Assembly: GCF_000760115.1 (NCBI RefSeq)
Contig: NZ_JNAS01000001.1
Span: 124,001 to 188,000 of the forward strand
Length of the DNA stretch: 64,000 bases
Source: Prochlorococcus marinus str. SB
GTDB taxonomy: Bacteria > Cyanobacteriota > Cyanobacteriia > PCC-6307 > Cyanobiaceae
Direction: 5' to 3'
Shown: positions 15,509 through 24,192 of the stretch, piece by piece
How positions within the stretch are numbered: the stretch's first letter is position 1
Layout: every line of letters begins with the position of its first letter
Notes under the pieces: generated by a model
What the model was told of the DNA's origin: nothing
The model's database searches: none
The model's input: the letters and a program-made list of their open reading frames with translations, nothing else
Translations under genes and position numbers: made by a program

Positions 15509-17218
15509 ATGTCCTATAAAATTGACAGAAATACTTATGCGCAAACTTACGGACCCACAACCGGAGATCGAGTAAGGCTTGCTGATACCGAACTTTTTAT
15601 AGAAGTAGAAAAGGATTTAACTACATACGGAGATGAAGTTAAATTCGGTGGAGGTAAAGTTATTCGAGATGGGATGGGACAGTCTCAAGTAAGAAGAGCT
15701 GATGGAGCAGTAGATACCGTAATAACTAATGCTTTGATAGTAGATTGGTGGGGAATTATTAAAGCTGATGTGGGTATAAAAGATGGAATGATTTTCGGAA
15801 TTGGTAAGGCTGGTAATCCTGATATCCAAGATAATGTTGATATTGTTATTGGCGCATCAACAGAAGTAATAGCAGGAGAAGGCCATATTCTTACTGCAGG
15901 TTCAATAGATACCCATATACATTTTATATGTCCCCAACAAATTGAAACGGCACTAGCTTCTGGAATCACAACTATGTTGGGAGGAGGAACTGGTCCTGCA
16001 ACTGGCACAAATGCTACTACTTGTACTCCTGGTTCTTTTCATATTTCAAGAATGCTTCAATCTGCAGAGGCATTTCCCATGAATTTGGGTTTTTTTGGAA
16101 AAGGAAACTCAACAAACGAGAGCAATCTTATTGATCAGGTTGAAGCTGGTGCTTGCGGATTAAAGCTTCATGAGGATTGGGGTACGACTCCCTCTACCAT
16201 AAATTCTTGTTTAAATGTTGCAGATAACTTTGATGTTCAAGTTTGTATTCATACCGATACCTTAAATGAGGCAGGCTTTGTTGAAGATACCATTAATGCT
16301 ATTGCAGGTAGAACAATTCATACTTTTCACACTGAAGGAGCGGGCGGTGGTCATGCCCCAGATATTATTAAAGTTTGTGGAGAAAAAAATGTCCTTCCAA
16401 GTAGTACAAATCCAACAAGACCTTATACGAGAAACACATTAGAGGAACATCTTGATATGCTAATGGTCTGTCATCATTTAGATTCTAAAATTCCAGAAGA
16501 TATTGCATTCGCTGAATCAAGGATAAGAAGAGAGACCATTGCAGCTGAGGATATCCTTCATGACTTAGGCGCATTCTCCATTATTGCTAGTGACTCTCAA
16601 GCTATGGGAAGAGTTGGGGAAGTAATAACAAGAACTTTTCAAACAGCTCATAAAATGAAAGTCCAAAGGGGTCCATTAGCAGAGGATTCTGATAGGAACG
16701 ATAATTACAGAGTAAAGAGATATATCTCTAAAGTTACAATTAATCCTGCAATAGCTCATGGTATTGATAAATATGTAGGGTCTATAGAAAAGGGAAAAAT
16801 TGCAGACTTAGTATTGTGGAAACCTTCTTTTTTTGCTGTGAAGCCTGAATTAGTTGTTAAAGGAGGATCTATAGTTTGGTCCCAAATGGGTGATGCAAAT
16901 GCTTCAATTCCTACTCCAGGCCCTGTACATGGTCGGCCTATGTTTGCAAGTTTTGGCAAATCTCTAATTAAGAGTTCTTTTACCTTTTTAAGTAAAAATT
17001 CAATTGATCAAAATATTCCCTATAAATTAGACTTACAAAAAAAATGCATTGCTGTAGAAAATACCAGAAATATCAATAAATCAAACTTAAAACTTAATAG
17101 TAAACTACCAAATATTTCAGTTGACCCTCAAACTTACGAAGTTTTTTCTGATGGGGAACTCCTTACTTGTGAACCTCTTGATGAAGTCCCAATGGCTCAA
17201 AGGTACTTTTTGCTTTAG
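15509..17218 (+). CDS. ureC: Urease alpha (catalytic) subunit UreC
   Basis: The nickel amidohydrolase that splits urea into ammonia and carbamate, 569 residues. Nickel ligands appear in DTHIHFICP near residue 134; the lysine to be carbamylated is in [10 protein letters not shown] near 219; further ligands are in CIHTDTLNE and [15 protein letters not shown] near 247-280. The flap with the mobile cysteine and histidine is MVCHHLD near 320, and the catalytic aspartate lies in [12 protein letters not shown] near 363. All expected residues are present, so the enzyme should be active. Its stop overlaps the convergent GpgS-like gene by 4 bases. Confidence 0.98.
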   Translation: MSYKIDRNTYAQTYGPTTGDRVRLADTELFIEVEKDLTTYGDEVKFGGGKVIRDGMGQSQVRRADGAVDTVITNALIVDWWGIIKADVGIKDGMIFGIGKAGNPDIQDNVDIVIGASTEVIAGEGHILTAGSIDTHIHFICPQQIETALASGITTMLGGGTGPATGTNATTCTPGSFHISRMLQSAEAFPMNLGFFGKGNSTNESNLIDQVEAGACGLKLHEDWGTTPSTINSCLNVADNFDVQVCIHTDTLNEAGFVEDTINAIAGRTIHTFHTEGAGGGHAPDIIKVCGEKNVLPSSTNPTRPYTRNTLEEHLDMLMVCHHLDSKIPEDIAFAESRIRRETIAAEDILHDLGAFSIIASDSQAMGRVGEVITRTFQTAHKMKVQRGPLAEDSDRNDNYRVKRYISKVTINPAIAHGIDKYVGSIEKGKIADLVLWKPSFFAVKPELVVKGGSIVWSQMGDANASIPTPGPVHGRPMFASFGKSLIKSSFTFLSKNSIDQNIPYKLDLQKKCIAVENTRNINKSNLKLNSKLPNISVDPQTYEVFSDGELLTCEPLDEVPMAQRYFLL

Positions 17219-18441
17219 AAGTTTTTAATTAACTCTTTTTTAGTTGTCTTTATATCTTGTGTCCCAGCAATTGCCAAATCTTCTTGCAGTTTATTCTCAC
17301 AAGATAGAACTCTTGACCAACTTGGTAATTGCTGGGTCGTAGGACAAGCTAGGTAATTTTCTGTAGCAGGTCTCAATAGTTTCGCAAATTTTTGTACTGA
17401 CAGCTCTTCTTCATGCCTATCGTATGGAAGTTGATTAACTGCTGAATCTAATCCAAATTTTTTTACCCGATCTTCCCCAACTCTTTTGTAGAGAACTTCT
17501 AGAGTTGCTAGTTGAGTACTTGTTAATGTCTCTGCTTGATGCTCCATTAGACCTCTTAAAACACTTGAAAGTATTTCAGTACACATTTTTTGCAATCCTT
17601 CTTTAGATGAATCACCAATATTCTTATGTTTATGATCAAACAAACCTAGGTCAACTTGGGCTATTTTGGAGGTTCTTACGTTTCTATAAACCTCTGATAA
17701 TAAACCTATCTCTAAACCCCAGTCACAAGGAATTCGTAAATTCATCGCAAGGTCTTTAGTAAAAGCAAACTCACCTGCCAATGGATATCTAAATGATTGA
17801 AGATATTGTAAAAAAGGACCGTTCCCTACTAACTGCTCGAGACTTGCCAATAGGGGGCCCACAAATAATCTTGTTGCTCTACCTTGCAATTGATTGGTTT
17901 CTAAGGATAACCTGCTGTAAAAAGCCTTTACATATGATATTCCATATGATTCATCCAGAAGTGGAAGTATCATTCTTGAAGGATACAAAGGACTAAATGT
18001 TCTTATATCAGCATCAAAAAGAGCAACAACTTCTGATTTTCTCGTCGCAACTCCTATGCCTTGCCATACAGCCCATCCTTTTCCTGGAGTTCCTAAAAGT
18101 TCTAACCCATTTTTTTCTTGGCTTTTTAATAGTTCTATTACTGAGGGAGAATTAGTCCATTGAACATGAACTGGAAATGGCATTGAGTCAAAAAATGATT
18201 TCGCTGATTTAACTTGCTCAGCAGTTTTTGCAGAAAGAGCAATAACTAATTCATTTAAGCCTGAAAGGCCTTTTAAAACTTCTCTTATATCTTTTAATGC
18301 TGGACGCTCAAATTCTTCATACAAGCAAGGTATTAGAATACTAGTTGATCTTTTTTTAAGACTTTTGTTTAATTCTTTAAGTAAATTTCTTGTAACTCCA
18401 TATTCATGTATTGTTGTGATTAAACCTTGTTGAAAGTCCAT
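17215..18441 (-). CDS. gpgS: Glucosyl-3-phosphoglycerate synthase-like glycosyltransferase (GT81)
   Basis: A 408-residue GT-A-fold glycosyltransferase. [17 protein letters not shown] near residue 33 is the nucleotide-binding start and [11 protein letters not shown] near 138 carries the metal-binding DAD motif. [10 protein letters not shown] near 218 and [12 protein letters not shown] near 242 match GpgS/mannosylglycerate synthases. GpgS joins glucose from an NDP-glucose to 3-phosphoglycerate, making glucosyl-3-phosphoglycerate, the precursor of the compatible solute glucosylglycerate. The divergent neighbours encode the matching phosphatase and recycling enzymes, which strongly supports the call over other GT2/GT81 roles. 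A 12-base palindrome separates the divergent starts. Confidence 0.86.
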   Translation of the reverse strand: MDFQQGLITTIHEYGVTRNLLKELNKSLKKRSTSILIPCLYEEFERPALKDIREVLKGLSGLNELVIALSAKTAEQVKSAKSFFDSMPFPVHVQWTNSPSVIELLKSQEKNGLELLGTPGKGWAVWQGIGVATRKSEVVALFDADIRTFSPLYPSRMILPLLDESYGISYVKAFYSRLSLETNQLQGRATRLFVGPLLASLEQLVGNGPFLQYLQSFRYPLAGEFAFTKDLAMNLRIPCDWGLEIGLLSEVYRNVRTSKIAQVDLGLFDHKHKNIGDSSKEGLQKMCTEILSSVLRGLMEHQAETLTSTQLATLEVLYKRVGEDRVKKFGLDSAVNQLPYDRHEEELSVQKFAKLLRPATENYLACPTTQQLPSWSRVLSCENKLQEDLAIAGTQDIKTTKKELIKNF

Positions 18442-18462
18442 TTTCTAATTGATGTGCAGAAT

Positions 18463-18474
18463 AGTATTAATACT
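18463..18474. promoter_or_regulatory. 12-base palindrome between gpgS and the phosphorylase gene
   Basis: AGTATTAATACT is a perfect palindrome within the 50 bases between the two divergent starts. Its location suits an operator controlling synthesis and breakdown in opposite directions. No known regulator is matched to it, and 12-base palindromes do occur by chance in AT-rich DNA. Confidence 0.35.
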
Positions 18475-18491
18475 TCGATGATTTTTTCAAA

Positions 18492-20252
18492 GTGAAGCAA
18501 ATTGATTCAGAGAAAAAATTAGATAGATTAAAAATTGATAAATTGTTAAAAACAATTTATACAAATAATACTACAGAAGAAATTAATTTTATTTCAGATC
18601 AATTATTACAGATTTTAGATGATTTCTCAGAGAAATCTGCTTATGAAGAAATAAAAGATAAGGAAAGGTGGAATGAATCTCATTCTGTTTTGATAACTTA
18701 TGCAGATAGTATTTATAAAAATGGTGAGGCAACATTATTAACTCTAAATGAGTTTTTAAGTAAATATTTTGGCAGTCTTTCTAAAGTTGTACATATTCTT
18801 CCTTTTTTGAAATCTACAAGTGATGGAGGTTTTGCAGTTTCAAGTTATGATTCTTTAGAAGAAAAATTTGGTGGTTGGGATGATCTCAAAAGTATTTCTA
18901 AAAATCATGACTTGATGGCTGATTTAGTACTAAACCATGTCTCATCATCTCACTTATGGGTTCAACAATTTATTAAATCCCAAGAACCTGGTTTATTAAA
19001 TGTTTTTTCACCGAAACAAAATCTTGACTGGTCAAATGTAGTTAGGCCTAGAAGTTCCTCTTTGTTTTCTCAAATAAATACTGAAGATGGTCCTAAACAG
19101 GTTTGGACAACTTTTGGTCCAGATCAAATTGATTTGAATTGGCATAATCCAAAAATGACTCTTGAGTTCTTAAATTTAATTATAAAATATTTATCTAATG
19201 GAATTAAATGGTTCAGGCTTGATGCTGTAGGCTTTATTTGGAAAGAGTCAGGGACAACTTGCTTGCATTTACCTAAAGCGCATTCAATTGTGAAACTCTT
19301 AAGAGTTCTTTTAAATAATCTTCTCAAAGATGGAGTTTTAATAACAGAAACTAATGTTCCTCAGAAGGAAAATCTATCTTATCTTATTACTGATGATGAA
19401 GCTCATATGGCATATAATTTCCCATTGCCTCCTCTTCTCCTAGAGGCAATTATTACTTCGAGAGCTGATATCCTAAACTCATGGATATTTGATTGGCCAA
19501 TACTACCTGACGATACTACATTATTTAATTTCACTGCATCACATGATGGAGTTGGTTTAAGAGCTCTTGAGGGTTTAATGAATGAGCAGAGAATTAAAGA
19601 TTTATTAATTAATTGTGAAAAAAGGGGAGGATTGGTAAGTCATAGACGTTTATCAAATGGTAATGACAAACCCTATGAATTGAATATTAGTTGGTGGAGC
19701 GCAATGGAAGATTCTAGTAGGGATGTTAAAAGATTTCAATATGAGAGATTTATTTTGAGTCAATTATTAGTGATGGCTCTGAAAGGGGTCCCCGCATTTT
19801 ATTTGCCAGCATTGTTAGCTTCAGAAAATGATGTCAAAAGTTTTTCTATGACAGGTCAAAGAAGAGACCTTAATAGAGAAAAGTTCAAATCAGAAAATCT
19901 TTTAGCCGTTTTAAATAATCCTGAATCTAATGCTAATAAAAACTTAAAATATCTTCGCAATGCTATGGATGTCAGATCAAAATTAAAGCAATTTCACCCT
20001 TGTTCACAAATGAAATGTTTGTCTAAAGGTAGAAGTGATATTGTTGTAATTAAAAGAAGTAAAGGTCCTAATTCAGTATTTGCAATCCATAATATGACTG
20101 ATAATAAAATTAATTATCAATTGAATGATAATGATTTACCAAATTTAATTGATAATGAGTTCAATACTCATGATTTTTTAACATCCACTAAATACAATTG
20201 CAAAAATATTAGTCTTGATCCTTTTCAAGTAATTTGGCTTAGTGCTTTATAA
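18492..20252 (+). CDS. GH13_18 phosphorylase, probably glucosylglycerate phosphorylase (sucrose phosphorylase-like)
   Basis: A 586-residue alpha-amylase-family protein. The barrel motifs are visible: MADLVLNHVSSSH near residue 140, IKWFRLDAVGFIWK near 238 (nucleophile D in RLDAVGF), VLITETNVP near 280 (acid/base E) and FTASHDGVGLRAL near 350. This order is that of sucrose phosphorylases. In the context of GpgS, GpgP and glycerate kinase the substrate is more likely glucosylglycerate, giving glucose-1-phosphate and glycerate. The start is GTG 18492; no ATG is suitable. Older annotation as sucrose phosphorylase cannot be excluded. Confidence 0.8.
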   Translation: MKQIDSEKKLDRLKIDKLLKTIYTNNTTEEINFISDQLLQILDDFSEKSAYEEIKDKERWNESHSVLITYADSIYKNGEATLLTLNEFLSKYFGSLSKVVHILPFLKSTSDGGFAVSSYDSLEEKFGGWDDLKSISKNHDLMADLVLNHVSSSHLWVQQFIKSQEPGLLNVFSPKQNLDWSNVVRPRSSSLFSQINTEDGPKQVWTTFGPDQIDLNWHNPKMTLEFLNLIIKYLSNGIKWFRLDAVGFIWKESGTTCLHLPKAHSIVKLLRVLLNNLLKDGVLITETNVPQKENLSYLITDDEAHMAYNFPLPPLLLEAIITSRADILNSWIFDWPILPDDTTLFNFTASHDGVGLRALEGLMNEQRIKDLLINCEKRGGLVSHRRLSNGNDKPYELNISWWSAMEDSSRDVKRFQYERFILSQLLVMALKGVPAFYLPALLASENDVKSFSMTGQRRDLNREKFKSENLLAVLNNPESNANKNLKYLRNAMDVRSKLKQFHPCSQMKCLSKGRSDIVVIKRSKGPNSVFAIHNMTDNKINYQLNDNDLPNLIDNEFNTHDFLTSTKYNCKNISLDPFQVIWLSAL

Positions 20253-20253
20253 A

Positions 20254-21051
20254 ATGATAGAAAAATCTCCTATTTGGGTGGTAAGTGATGTAGATGGTAC
20301 TTTAATGGATCATTCATATGATTTATCTCCAGCTAAAGAAACTATAAAAAAACTACAAAAATTATCTATACCCGTAATTCTTTGTACGAGCAAAACCGCT
20401 TCTGAAGTAAAAGTTATTAGAAATGAACTTGACTTGACGGATCCTTATATTGTTGAAAATGGAGCGGCAATATATGGTGAATCTCTTAAAAGAGTAAATG
20501 GAGAAATTATTCTTGGTTTAAAATACGAACTTCTTGAAGAAATCTTAAATTTTATTTCTTGTGAAATCGATTATAAACTTACTCCCCTTAATAACCTCAA
20601 TGATAAAGAAGCTACTCAGCTCACTGGTTTAGAAGGCAACTCATTGAACTTAATGCGTGATAGGCATTGGAGCATGCCTTTTTTAAATCCGCCAAGTTAT
20701 TTAGAAGAGAAAATTAATATCTGTTGTAAAAAGTTCAATGTTGATATTTTTAAGGGAAATAGAATGAGTCACTTATTATCTACAAAATCAAATAAAGGTA
20801 AAGCAATAAATGCTCTTAAAGAATATTCAAATGTTCAAAATATTAAAATTATAGGTTTAGGCGATTCTCCAAATGATTTGCCTCTACTTTTAAACTCAGA
20901 TATTAAAATCGTTATTCCCGGAATAGATGGACCTAACTTAAATTTACTAAATCAATTAAAAGATTTGGAATTTACTTTAGCTTCTGAACCAAATGGATAT
21001 GGTTGGAAAAATGAAATTAATAAATTGATAAATAAGCAAAAACTAACTTAG
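20254..21051 (+). CDS. HAD-family phosphatase, probable glucosyl-3-phosphoglycerate phosphatase (MPGP-type)
   Basis: A 265-residue HAD phosphatase of the mannosyl-3-phosphoglycerate phosphatase type. VVSDVDGTLMDHS near residue 10 holds the nucleophile and acid aspartates, ILCTSKTASEV near 40 supplies motif II, the lysine sits in TKSNKGKAIN, and IGLGDSPNDLPLL near 207 is motif III/IV. It would remove phosphate from glucosyl-3-phosphoglycerate made by GpgS. The true start is probably ATG 20254, one base after the phosphorylase stop; GTG 20242 would add four residues. It is coupled to the phosphorylase gene and precedes the glycerate kinase by 4 bases. Confidence 0.82.
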   Translation: MIEKSPIWVVSDVDGTLMDHSYDLSPAKETIKKLQKLSIPVILCTSKTASEVKVIRNELDLTDPYIVENGAAIYGESLKRVNGEIILGLKYELLEEILNFISCEIDYKLTPLNNLNDKEATQLTGLEGNSLNLMRDRHWSMPFLNPPSYLEEKINICCKKFNVDIFKGNRMSHLLSTKSNKGKAINALKEYSNVQNIKIIGLGDSPNDLPLLLNSDIKIVIPGIDGPNLNLLNQLKDLEFTLASEPNGYGWKNEINKLINKQKLT

Positions 21052-21055
21052 AAAG

Positions 21056-22000
21056 ATGAAAGAATTAGATATTAATTTTCCTTTTGATAAATTTGAAAAA
21101 TTAATTATTGATATTGGTTGGAAATCATTGGATGATTGGTTCAATTTTTGGAATAATAAAAGAAACATTCTTTCAATTGATCAATATTGGAACAATAAAG
21201 TAAATGATGATTGGATTTGGGGTTTAGCTTTACCTCTTTTATCTCAAGCTTATAAATTTCAAAATAATTTTTCTGATAGAAAAATAATCGGAATCTCTGC
21301 TTTACCTGGTACAGGTAAAACAACACTAGGAAAATGGCTCGAAGCTATTTCTTTAAAATTAAACTTCAAAATTGCTGTTATTTCAATTGATGACTTTTAT
21401 CTACCATCAAATGAAATGAAATTAGCAATTAAGAATAACCCTTGGAATGTTTCAAGAGGGTTTCCTGGGAGTCACTCAGTAAAATTAATGCATGAAAAAT
21501 TATTAAATTGGAAGATAAATGGAGAATTAAATGTACCAGTTTTCGATAAATCTTTAAGAAATGGTTTAGGAGATAGATCTCATTGGAGAACAGATAATCC
21601 TGATTTATTAATTCTTGAGGGATGGTTTTTGGGAATAAAACCTTATTCTATTGACATAACTGATCAACCCATAAATACAACAAATTTGAGTCTACATGAA
21701 TCATCTTATGTATTAAAAATTCAAAATAACCTAAACGAATATTTAAAAATTTGGACTTTAATAGACAATATTTGGCACCTAAAGCCCTTGAAGATTGAAT
21801 ATATGAATATATGGAAAACAAATCAGGAAAAAGAAATGTTTTTACAGAAAGGTAACGCCCTTAAAGATGAAAAATTATCTAATTTCTTGAGAATGCTTAA
21901 TGTCTCAATTCCTCATAAAAGTTTTGATGTTATAAAATCCTACGCGCTTTTATTAATTGATCAAGAAAGAAACTTAGTTGAGGCTGGATTAAATTTATAG
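21056..22000 (+). CDS. glyK: Glycerate kinase, plant/cyanobacterial P-loop type
   Basis: A 314-residue P-loop kinase. ISALPGTGKTTLGKW near residue 82 is the Walker A loop, and ISIDDFYLPSNEM near 117 is the DDFY motif of D-glycerate 3-kinases and related phosphoribulokinase/uridine-kinase folds. LLILEGWFLGIKP near 184 is the substrate-side element. It phosphorylates glycerate to 3-phosphoglycerate, closing the photorespiratory cycle and, here, recovering the glycerate released by glucosylglycerate phosphorylase. It ends the plus-strand operon. The reverse ORF on 21141-21326 is a shadow. Confidence 0.88.
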   Translation: MKELDINFPFDKFEKLIIDIGWKSLDDWFNFWNNKRNILSIDQYWNNKVNDDWIWGLALPLLSQAYKFQNNFSDRKIIGISALPGTGKTTLGKWLEAISLKLNFKIAVISIDDFYLPSNEMKLAIKNNPWNVSRGFPGSHSVKLMHEKLLNWKINGELNVPVFDKSLRNGLGDRSHWRTDNPDLLILEGWFLGIKPYSIDITDQPINTTNLSLHESSYVLKIQNNLNEYLKIWTLIDNIWHLKPLKIEYMNIWKTNQEKEMFLQKGNALKDEKLSNFLRMLNVSIPHKSFDVIKSYALLLIDQERNLVEAGLNL

Positions 22001-22090
22001 CGTTTCTGAATTTCTTTTTTTTCAGTAATTTTTTATACAATTTTTATAGCTCTTAATAGTGTTTAATTGTTATTGTTTTGATGTATAGGG

Positions 22091-22318
22091 ATGGTTGAGT
22101 TTTCTTACAAAAATGAAGGCTGTAGGATGGTGGTTTTGAGATGTGTTGGTCCATCAAATTTTTTCTTAGAGAGAGTTTTATTTCCCACTGACATTATTAC
22201 TTTTATGGCTCCAAATGATTCAAGAGTTGAAATCTGGGGAAATGAATTATATGGCCCCAAGTTGGAAGAGAGAATAAGAATTTCTGCTGATAATGAAGAT
22301 TCGACTTTAGTTGCTTAA
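22091..22318 (+). CDS. DUF1830-family small protein
   Basis: A 75-residue soluble protein starting MVEFSYKNEGCRMVVLRCVG and ending with an acidic SADNEDSTLVA. The NFFLERVLFPTDIITFMAPNDSRVEIW stretch (residues 25-52) is the DUF1830 core found across cyanobacteria, recognised from memory. The family has no known activity and probably folds as a small beta barrel. It is monocistronic, 90 bases after the glycerate kinase; a 5-bp CTGAA/TTCAG stem and a T-run in between may be a weak terminator. Confidence 0.72.
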   Translation: MVEFSYKNEGCRMVVLRCVGPSNFFLERVLFPTDIITFMAPNDSRVEIWGNELYGPKLEERIRISADNEDSTLVA

Positions 22319-22407
22319 AACAGATATTTTCTAATTGTCTTCGACTCAAAATTTTTTACAAATACCTTGTTTTTATTGATATTATCAAACTAGTTTTAGT
22401 TTTATAG

Positions 22408-22533
22408 ATGTATTATTTTTCATCCTTTGCAATAGGTGGTTTTGTTCCTTCTGCAGCTATCGCAGGAGTTTTACTTTTAGTTGGGCTAGGAGCCTTCTTT
22501 TATCTTGGTATTAAAGGACCTACAGATTATTAA
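22408..22533 (+). CDS. 41-residue single-pass membrane protein
   Basis: ATG 22408 opens MYYFSSFAIGGFVPSAAIAG, continues as a hydrophobic glycine-rich helix and ends LGIKGPTDY. The glycine pattern and short polar ends resemble small photosynthetic-complex subunits. It does not match the PsaI, PsaJ, PsaM, PsbX, PsbY, PsbM, PetG, PetL, PetM or PetN sequences I remember. It sits 90 bases after the DUF1830 gene with its own TATAGA-like element just upstream. Very probably translated; function unknown. Confidence 0.68.
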   Translation: MYYFSSFAIGGFVPSAAIAGVLLLVGLGAFFYLGIKGPTDY

Positions 22534-22596
22534 ACATAAGTTAATGAACAAATTGTTATTTTAATTTTTCATAACCTTCTTGTATAAGTTTACGCC

Positions 22597-22731
22597 ATGG
22601 ATTTAACAACTATTTTATTTATATTAAGCTTACCTTTCGTTTTATTAACTGTTTATTTTGGGACAAAAAATGATTTCTACGAAAGTGAAAATTATAAAGG
22701 TGATGGCTGTGCACACGATGTTAAAAGGTAA
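22597..22731 (+). CDS. 44-residue membrane microprotein
   Basis: ATG 22597 opens 44 codons: MDLTTILFILSLPFVLLTVYFG, then the polar tail TKNDFYESENYKGDGCAHDVKR. One N-terminal helix with a soluble charged tail containing a CAH pair is predicted. It lies 64 bases after the 41-residue gene in the same direction. A composition so cleanly divided into helix and tail is unlikely by chance. Function unknown. Confidence 0.62.
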   Translation: MDLTTILFILSLPFVLLTVYFGTKNDFYESENYKGDGCAHDVKR

Positions 22732-23079
22732 CTTTATTATTAATCACAACTAAATAAACAGGCCCATCTGATATCAAATTTTTAAACAGAAATTTATTAC
22801 TATTAGTAATTTTTATCTGCTTTTTAAATTTATCTAAACCTTTCGCTAGGAATATAATCTAAATTAATGACATGTTATTTTACTAACTTATGGCATTCCT
22901 TCAGGGCCATTTCTATAAGTCCAATTATTACCAATAGTTAGCTTTTGAAGAATCAGAAAAGATTAAGTAAAAACAAAAAAAATAATACTAAAAATAGATT
23001 TTTTTGATTATATTTACCAGCTTTAAATTTTTAAATGTATATTGTTATTAATAAATTAATTTGGTAAATTAATAATTTT
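22732..23079. other. Non-coding stretch with two possible minus-strand coding fragments
   Basis: No ATG-started gene is convincing here. Two minus-strand open frames lack a usable ATG but read like protein: 22721-22858 ends LISDGPVYLVVINNKVTF, and 22888-22962 ends LTIGNNWTYRNGPEGMP. They may be tiny genes with rare starts (ATT at 22858) or remnants of decayed genes. The rest is AT-rich and probably includes the uppP promoter. Confidence 0.4.
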
Positions 23080-23880
23080 TTGGAATATTTAAAATTTATT
23101 TTATATGGATTTATTCAAGGGCTGACAGAGTTTATTCCAGTAAGTAGTACAGCTCATTTAAAAGTTATATCTCTTTTTTTAGGTGTTGATGATCCTGGAG
23201 CATCTTTATCCGCTACTATTCAACTTGGAAGTGTTTTTGCTATAGCTTGGTATTTTAGGAATGATTTTTTTAATTTTAGAAGTCAATCTTCCAAAAAATT
23301 TCTTGAATTTCTCTTACATGAAAAACTATTAAGGTCAATTTTGGTCGGTACTATCCCAATTATTTTGCTAGGTGGGAGTATAAAAATATTTATCCCTTCT
23401 TTTTTTTATAACGTTTTTCGTTCAAATTTATCAATAGCTTTAGTCTCATTTCTAATGGCTATCTTTATGTACTTGGCAGATAGTTCGAAAAGAGGTTCTC
23501 TTAATATTAGAAACCATAATTATTCAGATAGTTTTTTTATAGGATTTTTTCAGGCATTTGCTATTTTTCCTGGTGTTTCAAGATCGGGGATTACTATTTC
23601 TAGCGCCCTAATAACAGGATGGGAAAGAGGCGATGCCGCGAAATTTTCTTTTCTTTTAGGGCTGCCAGCTATCTCTCTTACTGCGATTGTTGAGTTTATT
23701 TCTTCTTTTAATGAATTTTTCTCATTGGGATTTCTCCCTCTTTTTGTTGGTCTTATTACATCATTTTTGTCATCATTATTAGCTATAGATTTATTATTAA
23801 AGTATTTTTCTTCCAATGGGTTGAAAATATTTATTATCTATAGAGTTATTTTTGGTGTTGTAATTCTTTTGAATTTATAA
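23080..23880 (+). CDS. uppP: Undecaprenyl-diphosphatase UppP (BacA)
   Basis: A 266-residue integral membrane phosphatase that recycles the undecaprenyl carrier of peptidoglycan synthesis. GFIQGLTEFIPVSSTAHL near residue 11 is the BacA glutamate-rich motif, and FPGVSRSGITISSALITG near 164 is the PGxSRSG motif with the catalytic serine and arginine. Eight or so hydrophobic segments match the family. The start is TTG 23080; no in-frame ATG exists nearby. It is followed by a 50-residue membrane gene and a tRNA on the other strand. Confidence 0.94.
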   Translation: MEYLKFILYGFIQGLTEFIPVSSTAHLKVISLFLGVDDPGASLSATIQLGSVFAIAWYFRNDFFNFRSQSSKKFLEFLLHEKLLRSILVGTIPIILLGGSIKIFIPSFFYNVFRSNLSIALVSFLMAIFMYLADSSKRGSLNIRNHNYSDSFFIGFFQAFAIFPGVSRSGITISSALITGWERGDAAKFSFLLGLPAISLTAIVEFISSFNEFFSLGFLPLFVGLITSFLSSLLAIDLLLKYFSSNGLKIFIIYRVIFGVVILLNL

Positions 23881-23938
23881 CTAGAAGTAAAAAAAAATTT
23901 TTTGCAATTGTGTTAAGGTTTTAAAAAAATTCTTTCTA

Positions 23939-24091
23939 ATGAACATTTTTATATCTTTCCAACTAGGCGAAGTGGAAGTTTCAAATCTTACTATATTGGT
24001 TTTAGCTTTTTTTTCATCTTTTACCTTCATAGCAGTAGGCATAAGTTCATATAAACTATACAAATCGCTTATAAATGAAGACGATAAATAA
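23939..24091 (+). CDS. 50-residue single-pass membrane protein
   Basis: ATG 23939 opens 50 codons: MNIFISFQLGEVEVSN, a long helix (LTILVLAFFSSFTFIAVGISSY) and a short charged end (KLYKSLINEDDK). One membrane span with an acidic, probably cytoplasmic tail is predicted. The stop abuts the 3' end of tRNA-Pro on the opposite strand (base 24092). Size and shape match small photosynthetic-membrane subunits, but I cannot name it. The reverse-strand ORF here is a shadow. Confidence 0.6.
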   Translation: MNIFISFQLGEVEVSNLTILVLAFFSSFTFIAVGISSYKLYKSLINEDDK

Positions 24092-24165
24092 TCGGAACGG
24101 CGGGATTTGAACCCACGACCCCCACTACCCCAAAGTGGTGCGCTACCAAACTGCGCTACGCCCCG
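24092..24165 (-). tRNA. tRNA-Pro (GGG)
   Basis: The minus strand folds into a full cloverleaf. The acceptor CGGGGCG pairs with CGTTCCG plus discriminator A. The D-arm is GCGC/GCGC, the anticodon stem CCACT/AGTGG with loop TTGGGGT (anticodon GGG at loop positions 3-5), and the T-arm GTGGG/CCCGC with loop TTCAAAT. The 3' CCA is not encoded. GGG reads CCC and CCU, so a separate TGG tRNA is expected elsewhere. Confidence 0.96.
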
Positions 24166-24192
24166 TGTCTTTACTATAAAGATTAGATTGAT

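Noticed and set aside
18492..20252. Sucrose phosphorylase as the firm call for the GH13 gene
   Set aside because: The neighbours encode glucosylglycerate enzymes, so that substrate is more likely; sequence alone cannot exclude sucrose.
22408..22533. Naming the 41-residue protein as a known PSI, PSII or cytochrome b6f subunit
   Set aside because: Its sequence does not match any of the small subunits I can recall.
23881..24063. Minus-strand 60-residue open frame after uppP
   Set aside because: The plus strand has a clean 50-residue membrane protein; the minus frame is its shadow.
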